64,000 nt of DNA from Sphingomonas kyeonggiensis (GTDB lineage Bacteria > Pseudomonadota > Alphaproteobacteria > Sphingomonadales > Sphingomonadaceae), in NCBI RefSeq assembly GCF_014204495.1, contig NZ_JACHLN010000001.1, forward strand, positions 1,364,001 to 1,428,000, given 5' to 3'. The first letter of the stretch is position 1, and each line of letters begins with the position of its first letter. This document shows, in pieces, positions 7,118-15,024 of this stretch. The notes beneath the pieces are model-generated. The model saw only the letters and a list, made by a program, of their open reading frames with translations, made no database searches and was not told the origin of the DNA. The translations under genes and the position numbers were made by a program.

Positions 7118-8860
7118 ATGGCCGAGACGACGACCCCGCCGATTCCCGACCTGGAAGACCTGCAGCACTGGACCTGGGTGCTGGGCCGGGCCCAGCAGAT
7201 GATGCTGGAACATGGCTTCGACTGGGTCGAGCACATGCCGGCGGCGCCGCCGTTCGGCGCGCTGCTCGATCCGACCGCGGCGGTGAAGGCGAGCACCGAT
7301 TTCTGGTCGGACACGATGAAGCTGTGGCAGCGCTTCCTGGATCCGACGCATGCCGAACCCTTCGAGGAATCGCCCGAGCAGGCGCGCGACAAGCGCTTCA
7401 AGGCGCCGCAATGGCGCGAGGAGCCGGTGTTCGATTTCCTGCGCCAGAGCTATTTCGTCATCGCCGACCATATGTTGCGCGGGGTCGATGCGATGGAGGG
7501 GATGGATTCGAAACAGAAGGAGCAGGTGCGCTTCGCGACCAGGGGATTCATCGATGCACTGAGCCCGACCAACTTCCCGGCGACCAATCCCGAAGTGCTC
7601 GAGAAGATCGTCGAGACCAAGGGCGAGAGTCTGCTCAAGGGCCTGTCCAACATGATGGGCGACATGGCCAAGGGCCAGATGACCCAGACGGCGGAAGGCG
7701 CCTATGAGCTGGGCCGCAACCTGGCGATGACGCCGGGCAAGGTGGTCAAGCGCACGCCGCTCTACGAGCTGATCCAGTATGCGCCGGCCGAGGGCGCCAA
7801 GCAGGTCTACGCCACCCCGCTGCTGATCTTCCCACCCTGGATCAACCGCTTCTACATCCTCGATCTCAACCCCGAGAAGAGCTTCATCCGCTGGGCGGTG
7901 GAGCAAGGGCTGACCGTGTTCGTCGTCTCGTGGAAGTCCGCCGATGCCACGATGAAGGACGTGGTGTGGGACGATTTCGTCGAAGGCGGGCAGATCGACG
8001 CGATCGACACGGTCCGCGATCTGCTCGGCGTCGAGGGCGTGCACACGATCGGCTATTGCGTCGCCGGCACCACGCTCGCGGCGACCCTGGCGGTGCTGCA
8101 TGCGCGGGGCGAGGCAAGGAAGGTGGCGAGCGCGACCTTCTTCACCGCGCAGGTCGATTTCTCCGAGGCCGGCGAGCTCGGCATGTTCGTCGATGACGAC
8201 CAGCTGGCGATGATCCGCAACCTGAGCGCCGACGGCTTTCTCGACGGGCGCTACATGGCGGCGACGTTCAACCTGCTGCGCGGCCGCGACCTGATCTGGA
8301 ACTACGTCACCAACAACTACCTGATGGGCAAGGACTATGCCCCGTTCGACCTGCTCCACTGGAACTCGGACGTGACCAACCTGCCGGCACGCTGGCACAT
8401 GAGCTACCTGACCGACCTGTACCGCGACAACAAGCTGGTCCAGCCCGGCGCGCTGACGATCAACGGGACGCCGCTCGACCTCTCCAAGGTGCTGACGCCG
8501 ACCTATGTCCAGGCCGGGCGCGAGGACCATATCGCGCCGGCGCAGAGCGTCTGGAAGATGACCCATTACTTCAAGGGGCCGCTCAAGTTCGTGCTGGCGG
8601 GCTCCGGCCATATCGCGGGGGTGGTGAACCCCCCTTCGGCGCAAAAATACCAGTATTGGACCAATTCGGACAAGGTTGAGACGCTCGCGGAGTTCTTTGC
8701 GGGCGCAAAAGAGACTAAGGGGAGCTGGTGGCCCGACTGGATCGAATGGCTTGCAGCAATCGATTCGGAAAAGGTGCCGCCAAAGGGCGCTCGCGTGCCC
8801 GGCAAGGGGAAGCTTGCGGCGCTGGAAGATGCGCCCGGCAGCTACGTGCGTACGCGCTGA
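7118..8860 (+). CDS. phaC: Class I poly(3-hydroxyalkanoate) synthase
   Basis: This 580-residue enzyme polymerises (R)-3-hydroxyacyl-CoA into storage granules. It shows the lipase-like box GYCVAGTT with the nucleophile Cys314, the N-terminal PHA-synthase region, PPWINRFYILDLNPEKSF, and the C-terminal SGHIAGVVNPP segment carrying the catalytic His. Length and the absence of a PhaE/PhaR partner fit class I. ATG at 7118 is preferred because GAAGAGG lies 7 nt before it; ATG 7112 and TTG 7103 are in frame upstream. A small hairpin (7088-7102) directly precedes the ribosome site. The phasin gene follows, while phaB lies about 21 kb away and no beta-ketothiolase is in the window. Confidence 0.95.
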   Translation: MAETTTPPIPDLEDLQHWTWVLGRAQQMMLEHGFDWVEHMPAAPPFGALLDPTAAVKASTDFWSDTMKLWQRFLDPTHAEPFEESPEQARDKRFKAPQWREEPVFDFLRQSYFVIADHMLRGVDAMEGMDSKQKEQVRFATRGFIDALSPTNFPATNPEVLEKIVETKGESLLKGLSNMMGDMAKGQMTQTAEGAYELGRNLAMTPGKVVKRTPLYELIQYAPAEGAKQVYATPLLIFPPWINRFYILDLNPEKSFIRWAVEQGLTVFVVSWKSADATMKDVVWDDFVEGGQIDAIDTVRDLLGVEGVHTIGYCVAGTTLAATLAVLHARGEARKVASATFFTAQVDFSEAGELGMFVDDDQLAMIRNLSADGFLDGRYMAATFNLLRGRDLIWNYVTNNYLMGKDYAPFDLLHWNSDVTNLPARWHMSYLTDLYRDNKLVQPGALTINGTPLDLSKVLTPTYVQAGREDHIAPAQSVWKMTHYFKGPLKFVLAGSGHIAGVVNPPSAQKYQYWTNSDKVETLAEFFAGAKETKGSWWPDWIEWLAAIDSEKVPPKGARVPGKGKLAALEDAPGSYVRTR

Positions 8861-8882
8861 TTTATCATCTAATTTGAACGCT

Positions 8883-8911
8883 TTGTGTATTTTTGTGCAC
8901 TGCACAATAAT
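8883..8911 (+). promoter_or_regulatory. Phasin promoter with overlapping perfect palindrome
   Basis: TTGTGT (8883-8888), a 17-nt spacer and AATAAT (8906-8911) form a good sigma-70 promoter. The spacer and the first -10 bases hold the perfect inverted repeat TTGTGCA-C-TGCACAA (8893-8907). A bound repressor would block polymerase. TGC/GCA-rich repeats continue to about 8965. PhaR-type repressors of phasin genes bind TGC/GCA-rich sites, so this is a strong operator candidate. Confidence 0.65.
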
Positions 8912-8978
8912 GCTTGCAATGCCTGCCGGAAAAGCCTACATGTTGCATCGCAGCAATAGCTTTTAGGGAAGGCATATC

Positions 8979-9731
8979 ATGGCCACCAAGGGACCGAAGA
9001 CCGGCAAGCCAGCCGCTCCGAAGCCTGCGGCGCGCGCCAAGGCCGCGCCGGCGAAGGTTGCTGCGCCCAAGGCTGAGACGCCCGTGCAGGAGAAGGTTGC
9101 CAAACCGATCGTCGAGACGATCGTGAAAGCCCCCGTCGCCGAGCCGGCACCGGTCCTTGCGGACGCAACGCAGGAAGTGACTGAAACTGTTGAAGCCGTG
9201 GTCGAGCCGATCGTCGAGGCCGTCACGGAAACCGCAACCACCGCCGTGGAGATCGTCGAAGAGACGGTCGCCGCGCCGGCAGTGAAGGAAAAAGTGATGA
9301 CCACCATCGAGAACGCCACCGGCAAGGCCCAGGCTCTGTTCGCCGAGTGGAACGACCGCACCAAGGCCGCTGTCGAGAAGTCGACCAAGCTGGTCGAGGA
9401 AGCCAATGACTTCGCCAAGGGCAATGTTGAGGCACTCGTCGAGTCGGGCCGCATCGCCGCCAAGGGCTTTGAAGGCCTTGGCCAGGACGCCGCCGAGTAT
9501 AGCCGCAAGAGCTTCGAAAGCGCGACCGCCGCGCTGAAGAGCTTCTCGTCGGCCAAGACGCCGGCCGACTTCTTCAAGCTGCAGAGCGACTATTTCCGCG
9601 GCGCGTTCGACTCGTACGTCGCCGAGGCTTCGAAGAACACCGAGGCGCTGATCAAGCTCGCCAGCGACGCGGCCCAGCCGCTGTCGAACCGCGTTGCCGT
9701 CGCCGCCGAGAAGGTGAAGACCGCGGCGTAA
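8979..9731 (+). CDS. phaP: Phasin (PHA granule-associated protein)
   Basis: This 250-residue protein has a Lys/Ala/Pro-rich N-terminal tail (about residues 1-45), a Val/Glu/Thr-rich middle, and a helical phasin domain from about residue 110. The domain contains [19 protein letters not shown] and the end pattern [20 protein letters not shown], which is characteristic of phasins. These proteins coat PHA granules and control their number and size. The basic tail resembles those that let some phasins contact nucleoid DNA; that role is inference. ATG at 8979 follows GGGAAGG. Its own promoter/operator precedes it and a strong terminator follows at 9793-9831, so it is a single-gene unit behind phaC. 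Confidence 0.9.
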   Translation: MATKGPKTGKPAAPKPAARAKAAPAKVAAPKAETPVQEKVAKPIVETIVKAPVAEPAPVLADATQEVTETVEAVVEPIVEAVTETATTAVEIVEETVAAPAVKEKVMTTIENATGKAQALFAEWNDRTKAAVEKSTKLVEEANDFAKGNVEALVESGRIAAKGFEGLGQDAAEYSRKSFESATAALKSFSSAKTPADFFKLQSDYFRGAFDSYVAEASKNTEALIKLASDAAQPLSNRVAVAAEKVKTAA

Positions 9732-9792
9732 GCCGGCGCTTCCCGCCAACCGGCGCAAGCCGGACAAATCGGCGCCGGAAGACACAGGATCA

Positions 9793-9831
9793 GGGCGGCC
9801 TTTCCTTCGGGGAGGGCCGCCCTTTCCTTTT
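9793..9831 (+). terminator. Rho-independent terminator after phasin
   Basis: GGGCGGCC (9793-9800) pairs with GGCCGCCC (9815-9822), with further pairing inside, followed by TTTCCTTTT. It lies about 60 nt after the phasin stop. Confidence 0.8.
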
Positions 9832-9948
9832 GCGAAAAGCACCCGGCTGTTCTCAATCAGGGTTTACGCGTGCGGCGCGGCCTTGCCCTTGGGGACGCGA
9901 GCCCATATTTTCCGCGGCGTGACAGATCCCGTGACATTCGACACCAAC

Positions 9949-10293
9949 ATGCCGCTGCGCATGGCCGAGGACGGCAATGACGACGATCGGGGCAACAACC
10001 CCTCGATCGGCCTCGCCACGCGTACTCGCACGCGCACCAAGAAGCCGACGCCCTATCGGGTGCTGATGCTCAACGACGATTACACGCCGATGGAGTTCGT
10101 CGTGCTGTGCCTGCAGCGCTTCTTCCGGATGGACATGGAAGAGGCGACTCGGGTGATGCTCCACGTCCACCAGCGCGGCGTGGGCGTGTGCGGGGTGTTC
10201 AGCTATGAAGTCGCCGAGACCAAGGTGAGCCAGGTGATCGAGTTCGCCCGGCAGAATCAGCATCCGCTCCAGTGCACGCTGGAAAAGGCCTGA
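9949..10293 (+). CDS. clpS: ATP-dependent protease adaptor ClpS
   Basis: This protein of about 114 residues delivers N-degron substrates to ClpA/ClpP. The core has [18 protein letters not shown], the substrate-pocket segment, followed by [21 protein letters not shown] and a C-terminal QHPLQCTLE, all hallmark ClpS features. The N-terminal part is polar and disordered, as needed to reach into ClpA. No clear ribosome site marks the start; ATG 9949 is chosen, with ATG 9961 or GTG 9919 as alternatives. clpA is not adjacent. A composite palindrome at 10333 follows the gene. Confidence 0.93.
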   Translation: MPLRMAEDGNDDDRGNNPSIGLATRTRTRTKKPTPYRVLMLNDDYTPMEFVVLCLQRFFRMDMEEATRVMLHVHQRGVGVCGVFSYEVAETKVSQVIEFARQNQHPLQCTLEKA

Positions 10294-10332
10294 TCCTTTC
10301 CTGACTGTCGTTGCGGCGTTTCCCGCATGGCC

Positions 10333-10411
10333 GTTCCCCGGCGAAAGCCGGGGCCCAGGGTTTCTCTGCCGCCTCGTTTGCGACCCTGGGCCCCGGCTTT
10401 CGCCGGGGAAC
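10333..10411. repeat. Composite palindromic repeat, full copy A (family 1)
   Basis: Two arms of about 29 nt pair perfectly. The left arm contains CCCCGGC-GAAA-GCCGGGG and the right arm CCCCGGC-TTTC-GCCGGGG, so each arm is also a hairpin by itself. CCCAGGGT and ACCCTGGG flank the central loop. It lies 40 nt after the clpS stop in a convergent gap and may act as a terminator. Confidence 0.9.
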
Positions 10412-10439
10412 CGGTGTTAGTGCATGGTTGCGGCCGCGG

Positions 10440-10620
10440 TCGCGGTTAATGTCGTTACACCCCTGCCTAAGGGCTTGTCCTCGTAGGCGTTTTTCCGGGC
10501 GACACAGGTTCGGCGCGAATCGGTAAAAGGCCCTCAGTTCCTGGGAACCGGGGGGGTTTGGGCGGGAACGCAGGGCCGGACGGCGCGACTTGTCACCGCT
10601 GACGTCCGGCCCGACTTTTT
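10440..10620 (+). ncRNA. Candidate small RNA region in the clpS-crp gap
   Basis: The 348-nt gap between clpS and the Crp/Fnr gene (10294-10641) holds repeat copy A and no plausible gene. Beyond the repeat are two plus-strand hairpins with T-runs: 10465-10494 (GCCTA...TAGGC then GTTTTT) and 10573-10620 (GGGCCGGAC...GTCCGGCCC then GACTTTTT). The flanking genes converge and clpS already has repeat A downstream, so the second terminator-like hairpin suggests a separate short transcript. I found no convincing promoter and recognise no known RNA family. Confidence 0.3.
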
Positions 10621-10641
10621 CCGAGAATCGATGGATGCCGC

Positions 10642-11376
10642 TCAGCGCGCCCTGGGGAGCCAGCTGAGATCGAGCCCTTCATAGCGATTGACGTAATTGG
10701 CGGCGCGGGCGAGCGCGCGTTCGTCGAGCAAGGTGACGCGACCGCCTTCGCGCGCGATCAAATGCTCCTCCTCGAGCTGGCGCAGCATCCGGTTGACGTG
10801 CACGGCGGTCAACCCGGTGGCGTCCCCCACTTCCTCCTGCGTCAGTCCCAGCGAGAAGACATTGGCCAGGCTCTTGTCGGTGGCGCGCAGGCGATTGCGC
10901 AGCTCGAGCAGCAGCGCGGCGACGCGCGCCTTGGCGCTGGTGCGGCCGAGCGCGGCGAGCCGGTCGGTGAGCGCCACCCGCTCGATCTGCGAATAGACGA
11001 ACACCATCGCCGAGAGGCGGGGATGGGCGAGCATCAGATCCGACAGCACGCCGCGATCGAACGGGCATACGACGCAGTCCGAAAGCGCGGCGAGTGTCTC
11101 GGGGGCTTCCTGATAGACGGCGCTGGAGACGCCGAGCATGTCCCCCGGGAACATGAAGCGCAGGATCTGGCGGCTGCCGTCGTCGAGCAGCACATAGCTC
11201 ATCATCAGGCCCTTGCGCAGGATGTAGAGCTCGCTGCAGCCCTCATTCTCACGCTGGAGCACCGCCCCGCGACGCACATGCCGCTGGCGTTCCTCCAGTT
11301 TTTCGAGCGCATTCTGCTCGATCTCGGTCAGATCGATCAGCTCGCTCAGCTTTTCCGCAAAACAACTGCCGGACAC
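10642..11376 (-). CDS. Crp/Fnr-family transcriptional regulator
   Basis: This protein of about 244 residues has an N-terminal cyclic-nucleotide-type beta barrel (GAVLQRENEGCSELYILRKG, FMFPGDMLGVSS) and a C-terminal helix-turn-helix (LTQEEVGDATGLTAVHVNRM). It lacks the clustered N-terminal cysteines of iron-sulfur Fnr. Related alphaproteobacterial regulators respond to redox state, stress or nutrients; the ligand is unknown. GTG at 11376 is chosen because GGGGGGAAG lies about 6 nt before it. A longer TTG start at 11406 is possible. It is divergent from murA, with a quasi-palindrome at 11412-11429 between them that could be an autoregulatory site. Confidence 0.85.
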   Translation of the reverse strand: MSGSCFAEKLSELIDLTEIEQNALEKLEERQRHVRRGAVLQRENEGCSELYILRKGLMMSYVLLDDGSRQILRFMFPGDMLGVSSAVYQEAPETLAALSDCVVCPFDRGVLSDLMLAHPRLSAMVFVYSQIERVALTDRLAALGRTSAKARVAALLLELRNRLRATDKSLANVFSLGLTQEEVGDATGLTAVHVNRMLRQLEEEHLIAREGGRVTLLDERALARAANYVNRYEGLDLSWLPRAR

Positions 11377-11411
11377 GCGATGGCTTCCCCCCACGCGCCG
11401 ATGCAAAGCAG

Positions 11412-11429
11412 TGCAATTGAATCAATGCA
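11412..11429. promoter_or_regulatory. Quasi-palindrome between crp/fnr-type gene and murA
   Basis: The core ATTGA-A-TCAAT is a perfect dyad around one base, flanked by TGCA on both sides. It lies about 35 nt before the regulator's start. It resembles but does not match an FNR box (TTGAT-N4-ATCAA), because the half-sites are too close together. It is a weak candidate for autoregulation. Confidence 0.25.
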
Positions 11430-11521
11430 TTAAAATCGATCAAGGGCGCAAAAAACGCCTGCACCCGAGCGGAGCGCCCCCTCAGACTTGCGTGCAGCGG
11501 GCGAGCGACTAGAAGCCCGGC

Positions 11522-12805
11522 ATGGACCGTATTCTCATTCGTGGCGGCAATCGCCTCTCCGGCAAGATTCCCGTCTCCGGCGCCAAGAACGCCGCGCTCA
11601 CGCTGATGCCCTGCGCGCTGCTCACCGACGAGCCGCTGACGCTGCGCAACCTGCCCCGCCTGGCCGACGTCGACAGCTTCGGCCACCTGCTCAACGAGCT
11701 GGGCGCCTCGACGGCGATCGAGGGCACGCGGCCGACCGATTTCGGGCGGGTGATGACGGTGCGCGCGGGCAAGCTGACCTCGACGGTCGCGCCCTATGAC
11801 ATCGTGCGGAAGATGCGCGCTTCGATCCTGGTGCTGGGTCCGCTGCTCGGCCGTGCCGGCGAGGCGACCGTCTCGCTGCCCGGCGGCTGCGCGATCGGCA
11901 ACCGCCCGATCGACCTGCACCTGAAGGCGCTCGAGGCGATGGGCGCTGAGATCGAGATCGCTGCCGGCTATGTGAAGGCAAGCGCGCCGGGCGGGCGACT
12001 CAAGGGCGGGCGCTTCAGCTTCCCGGTGGTTTCGGTCGGCGCCACCGAGAATGCGCTGATGGCGGCGGTGACCTGCAAGGGTACCACCGTGCTCGACAAC
12101 GCGGCGCGCGAGCCGGAGATCGTCGACCTGTGCAACCTGCTCGTCGCGATGGGCGCGCAGATCAGCGGCATCGGCACCGAGCGGCTGGAGATCGAAGGCG
12201 TCGATCGTCTGCACGGGGCGACCTATGCGGTGATGCCCGACCGGATCGAGGCGGGCAGCTATGCGTGCGCCGCCGCGATCACCGGCGGTGACGTCGAGCT
12301 GGTCGGCGCCGAGGCGAACGACATGCGCGCGACTCTCGATGCACTCGTGCAGGCCGGCGTCACGGTCGAGGAGACCAAGGGCGGCATCCGCGTCGCGGCC
12401 AATGGCCCGCTCAAGCCGCTGACGCTGTCGACCGCGCCCTTCCCGGGCTTCGCGACCGACATGCAGGCGCAGTTCATGGCGATGCAGCTGGTTGCCGAGG
12501 GCGCCAGCGTGTTCACCGAGACGATCTTCGAGAACCGCTACATGCACGTGCCCGAGCTCGCCCGCATGGGCGCGCATATCGACGTGCGCGGCCGCACCGC
12601 CGTGGTGCACGGGCCGACCAGGCTGGTCGGTGCCCAGGTGATGGCAACCGACCTGCGGGCCTCGATGAGCCTGATCCTTGCCGGCCTGGCCGCCGAGGGC
12701 GAGACCCAGGTCAATCGCGTCTATCATCTCGACCGCGGCTATGAGCGGCTCGAGGAGAAGCTGCAGGCCGTGGGCGCCGATATCGAGCGCGTCGGCGACG
12801 GTTAG
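11522..12805 (+). CDS. murA: UDP-N-acetylglucosamine 1-carboxyvinyltransferase
   Basis: This 427-residue enzyme transfers enolpyruvate from PEP to UDP-GlcNAc, the first committed step of peptidoglycan synthesis. The start [20 protein letters not shown] with AKNAAL is the typical N-terminus. The catalytic loop is [14 protein letters not shown] with Cys123, the residue alkylated by fosfomycin; it has not been changed to Asp. The C-terminal part has [17 protein letters not shown]. No ribosome site precedes the ATG, and a weak TTGCGT-16-TAGAAG promoter would place the transcript start at the ATG, so the message may be leaderless. An alpha/beta hydrolase starts 1 nt after the stop. Confidence 0.96.
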   Translation: MDRILIRGGNRLSGKIPVSGAKNAALTLMPCALLTDEPLTLRNLPRLADVDSFGHLLNELGASTAIEGTRPTDFGRVMTVRAGKLTSTVAPYDIVRKMRASILVLGPLLGRAGEATVSLPGGCAIGNRPIDLHLKALEAMGAEIEIAAGYVKASAPGGRLKGGRFSFPVVSVGATENALMAAVTCKGTTVLDNAAREPEIVDLCNLLVAMGAQISGIGTERLEIEGVDRLHGATYAVMPDRIEAGSYACAAAITGGDVELVGAEANDMRATLDALVQAGVTVEETKGGIRVAANGPLKPLTLSTAPFPGFATDMQAQFMAMQLVAEGASVFTETIFENRYMHVPELARMGAHIDVRGRTAVVHGPTRLVGAQVMATDLRASMSLILAGLAAEGETQVNRVYHLDRGYERLEEKLQAVGADIERVGDG

Positions 12806-12806
12806 G

Positions 12807-13688
12807 ATGCCGCGGGGGCGGGGCATCAGGCTGGCGATGGGATCGGCGGCGCTGCTGCCGGCCCTTGTGCTTGCCGCAAGCTGGTTCCTCGCCTCCAAGA
12901 TCGCCGCCGGCCATGCATCGGTAGTTACGCCGGCAGCGGCGCCGGCCGAGCAGGTGAAGCTGACGGCACGAGACGGCGTCGCGATCGCCGGCACCTATTG
13001 GCCGGGCCGAACGGCGAACGCGCCGGCGGTGCTGCTGCTCCACGGCGTCGGCGCCTCGCGCAACCAGACCGCGCCGATGGCCGAGGCGCTGGTCGCGCAG
13101 GGCTATGCGGCGCTGGCGATCGATCTGCGCGGGCATGGCGCATCGACGATCACCGATCACAGCTATGGTCTCGACGAGGGGCTGGACGCACGCGCCGCGT
13201 TCGACTGGCTGAAGGCCCGGCAGCATCGCGGCAAGGTGGCGGTGATCGGCGTCTCGCTGGGCGGGGCGGCGGCGCTGATCGGGCGCGACGGTCCGGTGCC
13301 GGCCGACGCGCTGGTGCTGGTCGCCGTGTTCCCGGACATCCGCCACGCCATCTACAACCGCATGGCTTCGGTGCTGACGCCGGTGGGCGGGACGATCGCC
13401 GAGCCGCTGCTCAGCTTCCAGTCGCTGCCGCGCTACGGCGTCTGGCCCGGGCGCATCGCGCCGATCGCGACGATCCGCGATTTCACCGCGCCGGTGCTGG
13501 TGATCGGCGGGGCGTCGGACCGCTACACGCCGCCGACGGAAACCCGCGCGCTGTTCGAGGCGGCGCCGAGCCGCAAGGGGCTGTGGCTGGTGCCGGGGCT
13601 GAGCCACGGCGAGGTCAGCAACCTGCACGATGCCGAATGGGCCCGGCGGGTGAGCGGTTTCCTGCGCGGAACGATCGGAGCGCCCTAG
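12807..13688 (+). CDS. Alpha/beta hydrolase, membrane-anchored or secreted
   Basis: This 293-residue protein begins with a basic stretch and a hydrophobic segment (LAMGSAALLPALVLAASWFL), an uncleaved anchor or signal peptide. It continues with an alpha/beta hydrolase fold: oxyanion segment LLLHGVGASRNQTAPMAEAL, nucleophile elbow GVSLGGAA, an aspartate in GGASDRYTPP and a histidine in GLSHGEV, completing a Ser-Asp-His triad. The substrate cannot be told; esterase or peptidase activity is likely. It starts one base after the murA stop, so it is probably translated from the murA message. Confidence 0.82.
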   Translation: MPRGRGIRLAMGSAALLPALVLAASWFLASKIAAGHASVVTPAAAPAEQVKLTARDGVAIAGTYWPGRTANAPAVLLLHGVGASRNQTAPMAEALVAQGYAALAIDLRGHGASTITDHSYGLDEGLDARAAFDWLKARQHRGKVAVIGVSLGGAAALIGRDGPVPADALVLVAVFPDIRHAIYNRMASVLTPVGGTIAEPLLSFQSLPRYGVWPGRIAPIATIRDFTAPVLVIGGASDRYTPPTETRALFEAAPSRKGLWLVPGLSHGEVSNLHDAEWARRVSGFLRGTIGAP

Positions 13689-13691
13689 CGG

Positions 13692-14951
13692 CTATTCCGC
13701 CGCGATTGCGATCGGCGGCGGGTCCTTGCGGTGGGCCGAGGCGACCTGGTTCCGGCCGTTCTCCTTGGCCTGGTACAGCGCCGCATCGGCCATGGTGAGC
13801 AGGTCGCCGGCGGTGCGGGTGGTCTCGGGGATCGAGGCGACGCCGAACGAAGCCGAGATCCTGGCATCGTGGATCGCCGACAGCGCCTCGATGCGGGTGC
13901 GCAGCATCTCGCCGATATGCATCGCATCGGCATGGTCGCATTCGGGCAGGATCACCACCAGCTCCTCGCCGCCATAGCGGCAGGCGACATCGGAGGGGCG
14001 CAGTGCGCCGATGATCGCGCCGGCGACCGCGCGCAGCACGGCGTCGCCCATCGCATGGCCATGCTCGTCGTTGAGCTTCTTGAAATGATCGAGGTCGATC
14101 ATGATCGCCGAGAGCGGCGTGCCGCTGCGCTCGGCAAGGCTGGCGTAACGCTCCAGCGCATCTTCCATGTAGCGGCGATTGTAGAGCCCGGTCAGCGGAT
14201 CGCGCAGCGCCTGGGTGCGCAGCTTCTCGCGCAGCGCGATGTTGGAGACGGCGAGCGACATCGCATCGGCGACCGCTTCGGCGAGCGGGCGGATCTCGGC
14301 GAGGCGCGCGGTGGCGTCTTCCGCGCCGGTGGCGACCTTGAGCATGCCCTGGATCTCGCCATGCGCCATCATCGGGACTTCGAGCACGGTCAGGCCCGAT
14401 GCGTGATGCTCGCAGCGGAGCATGCCAGGGCCGTTGCCGTTGATATGCGCCTTGCCGCGCTTGAGCGCCCAGCAAAGCGAGGGCGACAGCGTCTTGAGCA
14501 GCCGCTCGTCCTCCGGCCAGTTCCAGCTGGTCGACAGCTCGAGCCGGTCGCGCGAATTGTTGAAGATGTAGAGCGCGCCGCAAAAGCCGGCGAGCAGGGT
14601 CTCGACCGTGGCGCGCAGCACGGCGTTGGCGTCGGCATAGCCATTGGCGCTCTGCAGCATGTCGGTCATCTGGAGCAGGCGCTGGACGCGGCGCCGCTCC
14701 GCCTCGGCTTCGACCGCGGCGAGGCGGCGCTGCTCCAGGCCTTCGTTGTTGCGCGGCGTGGCGAACACCAGGATCGCCAGGGCGATGCTGCCGGCCAGCA
14801 TCTCTACCGCATAGGCGATGAACTGGCCGAGCTCGCCCTGCACGAACATGCTCGTGCCGCGCGCGACCATCATCAGGACGACCGAACCGGCAAGCGCCGC
14901 CGGCACGACGCGCATCAGCCGGTCAAGCGCTTGGGAGGACTTCGAGTTCAT
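13692..14951 (-). CDS. Membrane diguanylate cyclase with GAF and GGDEF domains
   Basis: This protein of about 419 residues has two N-terminal membrane segments (about residues 13-31 and 43-64), a short coiled region rich in Arg/Glu, a GAF-like sensor (about 105-240) and a C-terminal GGDEF domain. The active site reads GGEEL (327-331), preceded by RPSD at the usual place of the product-inhibition I-site (R-x-x-D five residues upstream). It should make c-di-GMP with feedback control. ATG at 14951 follows GGTGAAG; an upstream in-frame start at 14993 is less likely. It converges on the alpha/beta hydrolase gene with only 3 nt between the stops. Confidence 0.9.
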   Translation of the reverse strand: MNSKSSQALDRLMRVVPAALAGSVVLMMVARGTSMFVQGELGQFIAYAVEMLAGSIALAILVFATPRNNEGLEQRRLAAVEAEAERRRVQRLLQMTDMLQSANGYADANAVLRATVETLLAGFCGALYIFNNSRDRLELSTSWNWPEDERLLKTLSPSLCWALKRGKAHINGNGPGMLRCEHHASGLTVLEVPMMAHGEIQGMLKVATGAEDATARLAEIRPLAEAVADAMSLAVSNIALREKLRTQALRDPLTGLYNRRYMEDALERYASLAERSGTPLSAIMIDLDHFKKLNDEHGHAMGDAVLRAVAGAIIGALRPSDVACRYGGEELVVILPECDHADAMHIGEMLRTRIEALSAIHDARISASFGVASIPETTRTAGDLLTMADAALYQAKENGRNQVASAHRKDPPPIAIAAE

Positions 14952-15024
14952 CTTCACCCATCCGAGAGCACCCGCTCGAACGGGCATACCCACTCATTAT
15001 AGGGCGATCTCGGATGGGGTGTGC

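Noticed and set aside
10333..10411. CRISPR array or IS ends formed by the repeated palindromes
   Set aside because: The copies are dispersed, not spaced regularly, and there is no transposase, target duplication or cas gene in the window.
11412..11445. FNR/FixK-like box between the Crp/Fnr gene and murA
   Set aside because: The half-sites TTGA and TCAA are separated by the wrong spacing; only a weak quasi-palindrome remains, which is listed with low confidence.
12678..12806. Longer start of the alpha/beta hydrolase inside murA
   Set aside because: The residues would overlap murA and precede the hydrophobic leader; ATG 12807, one base after the murA stop, gives a normal signal-anchor.
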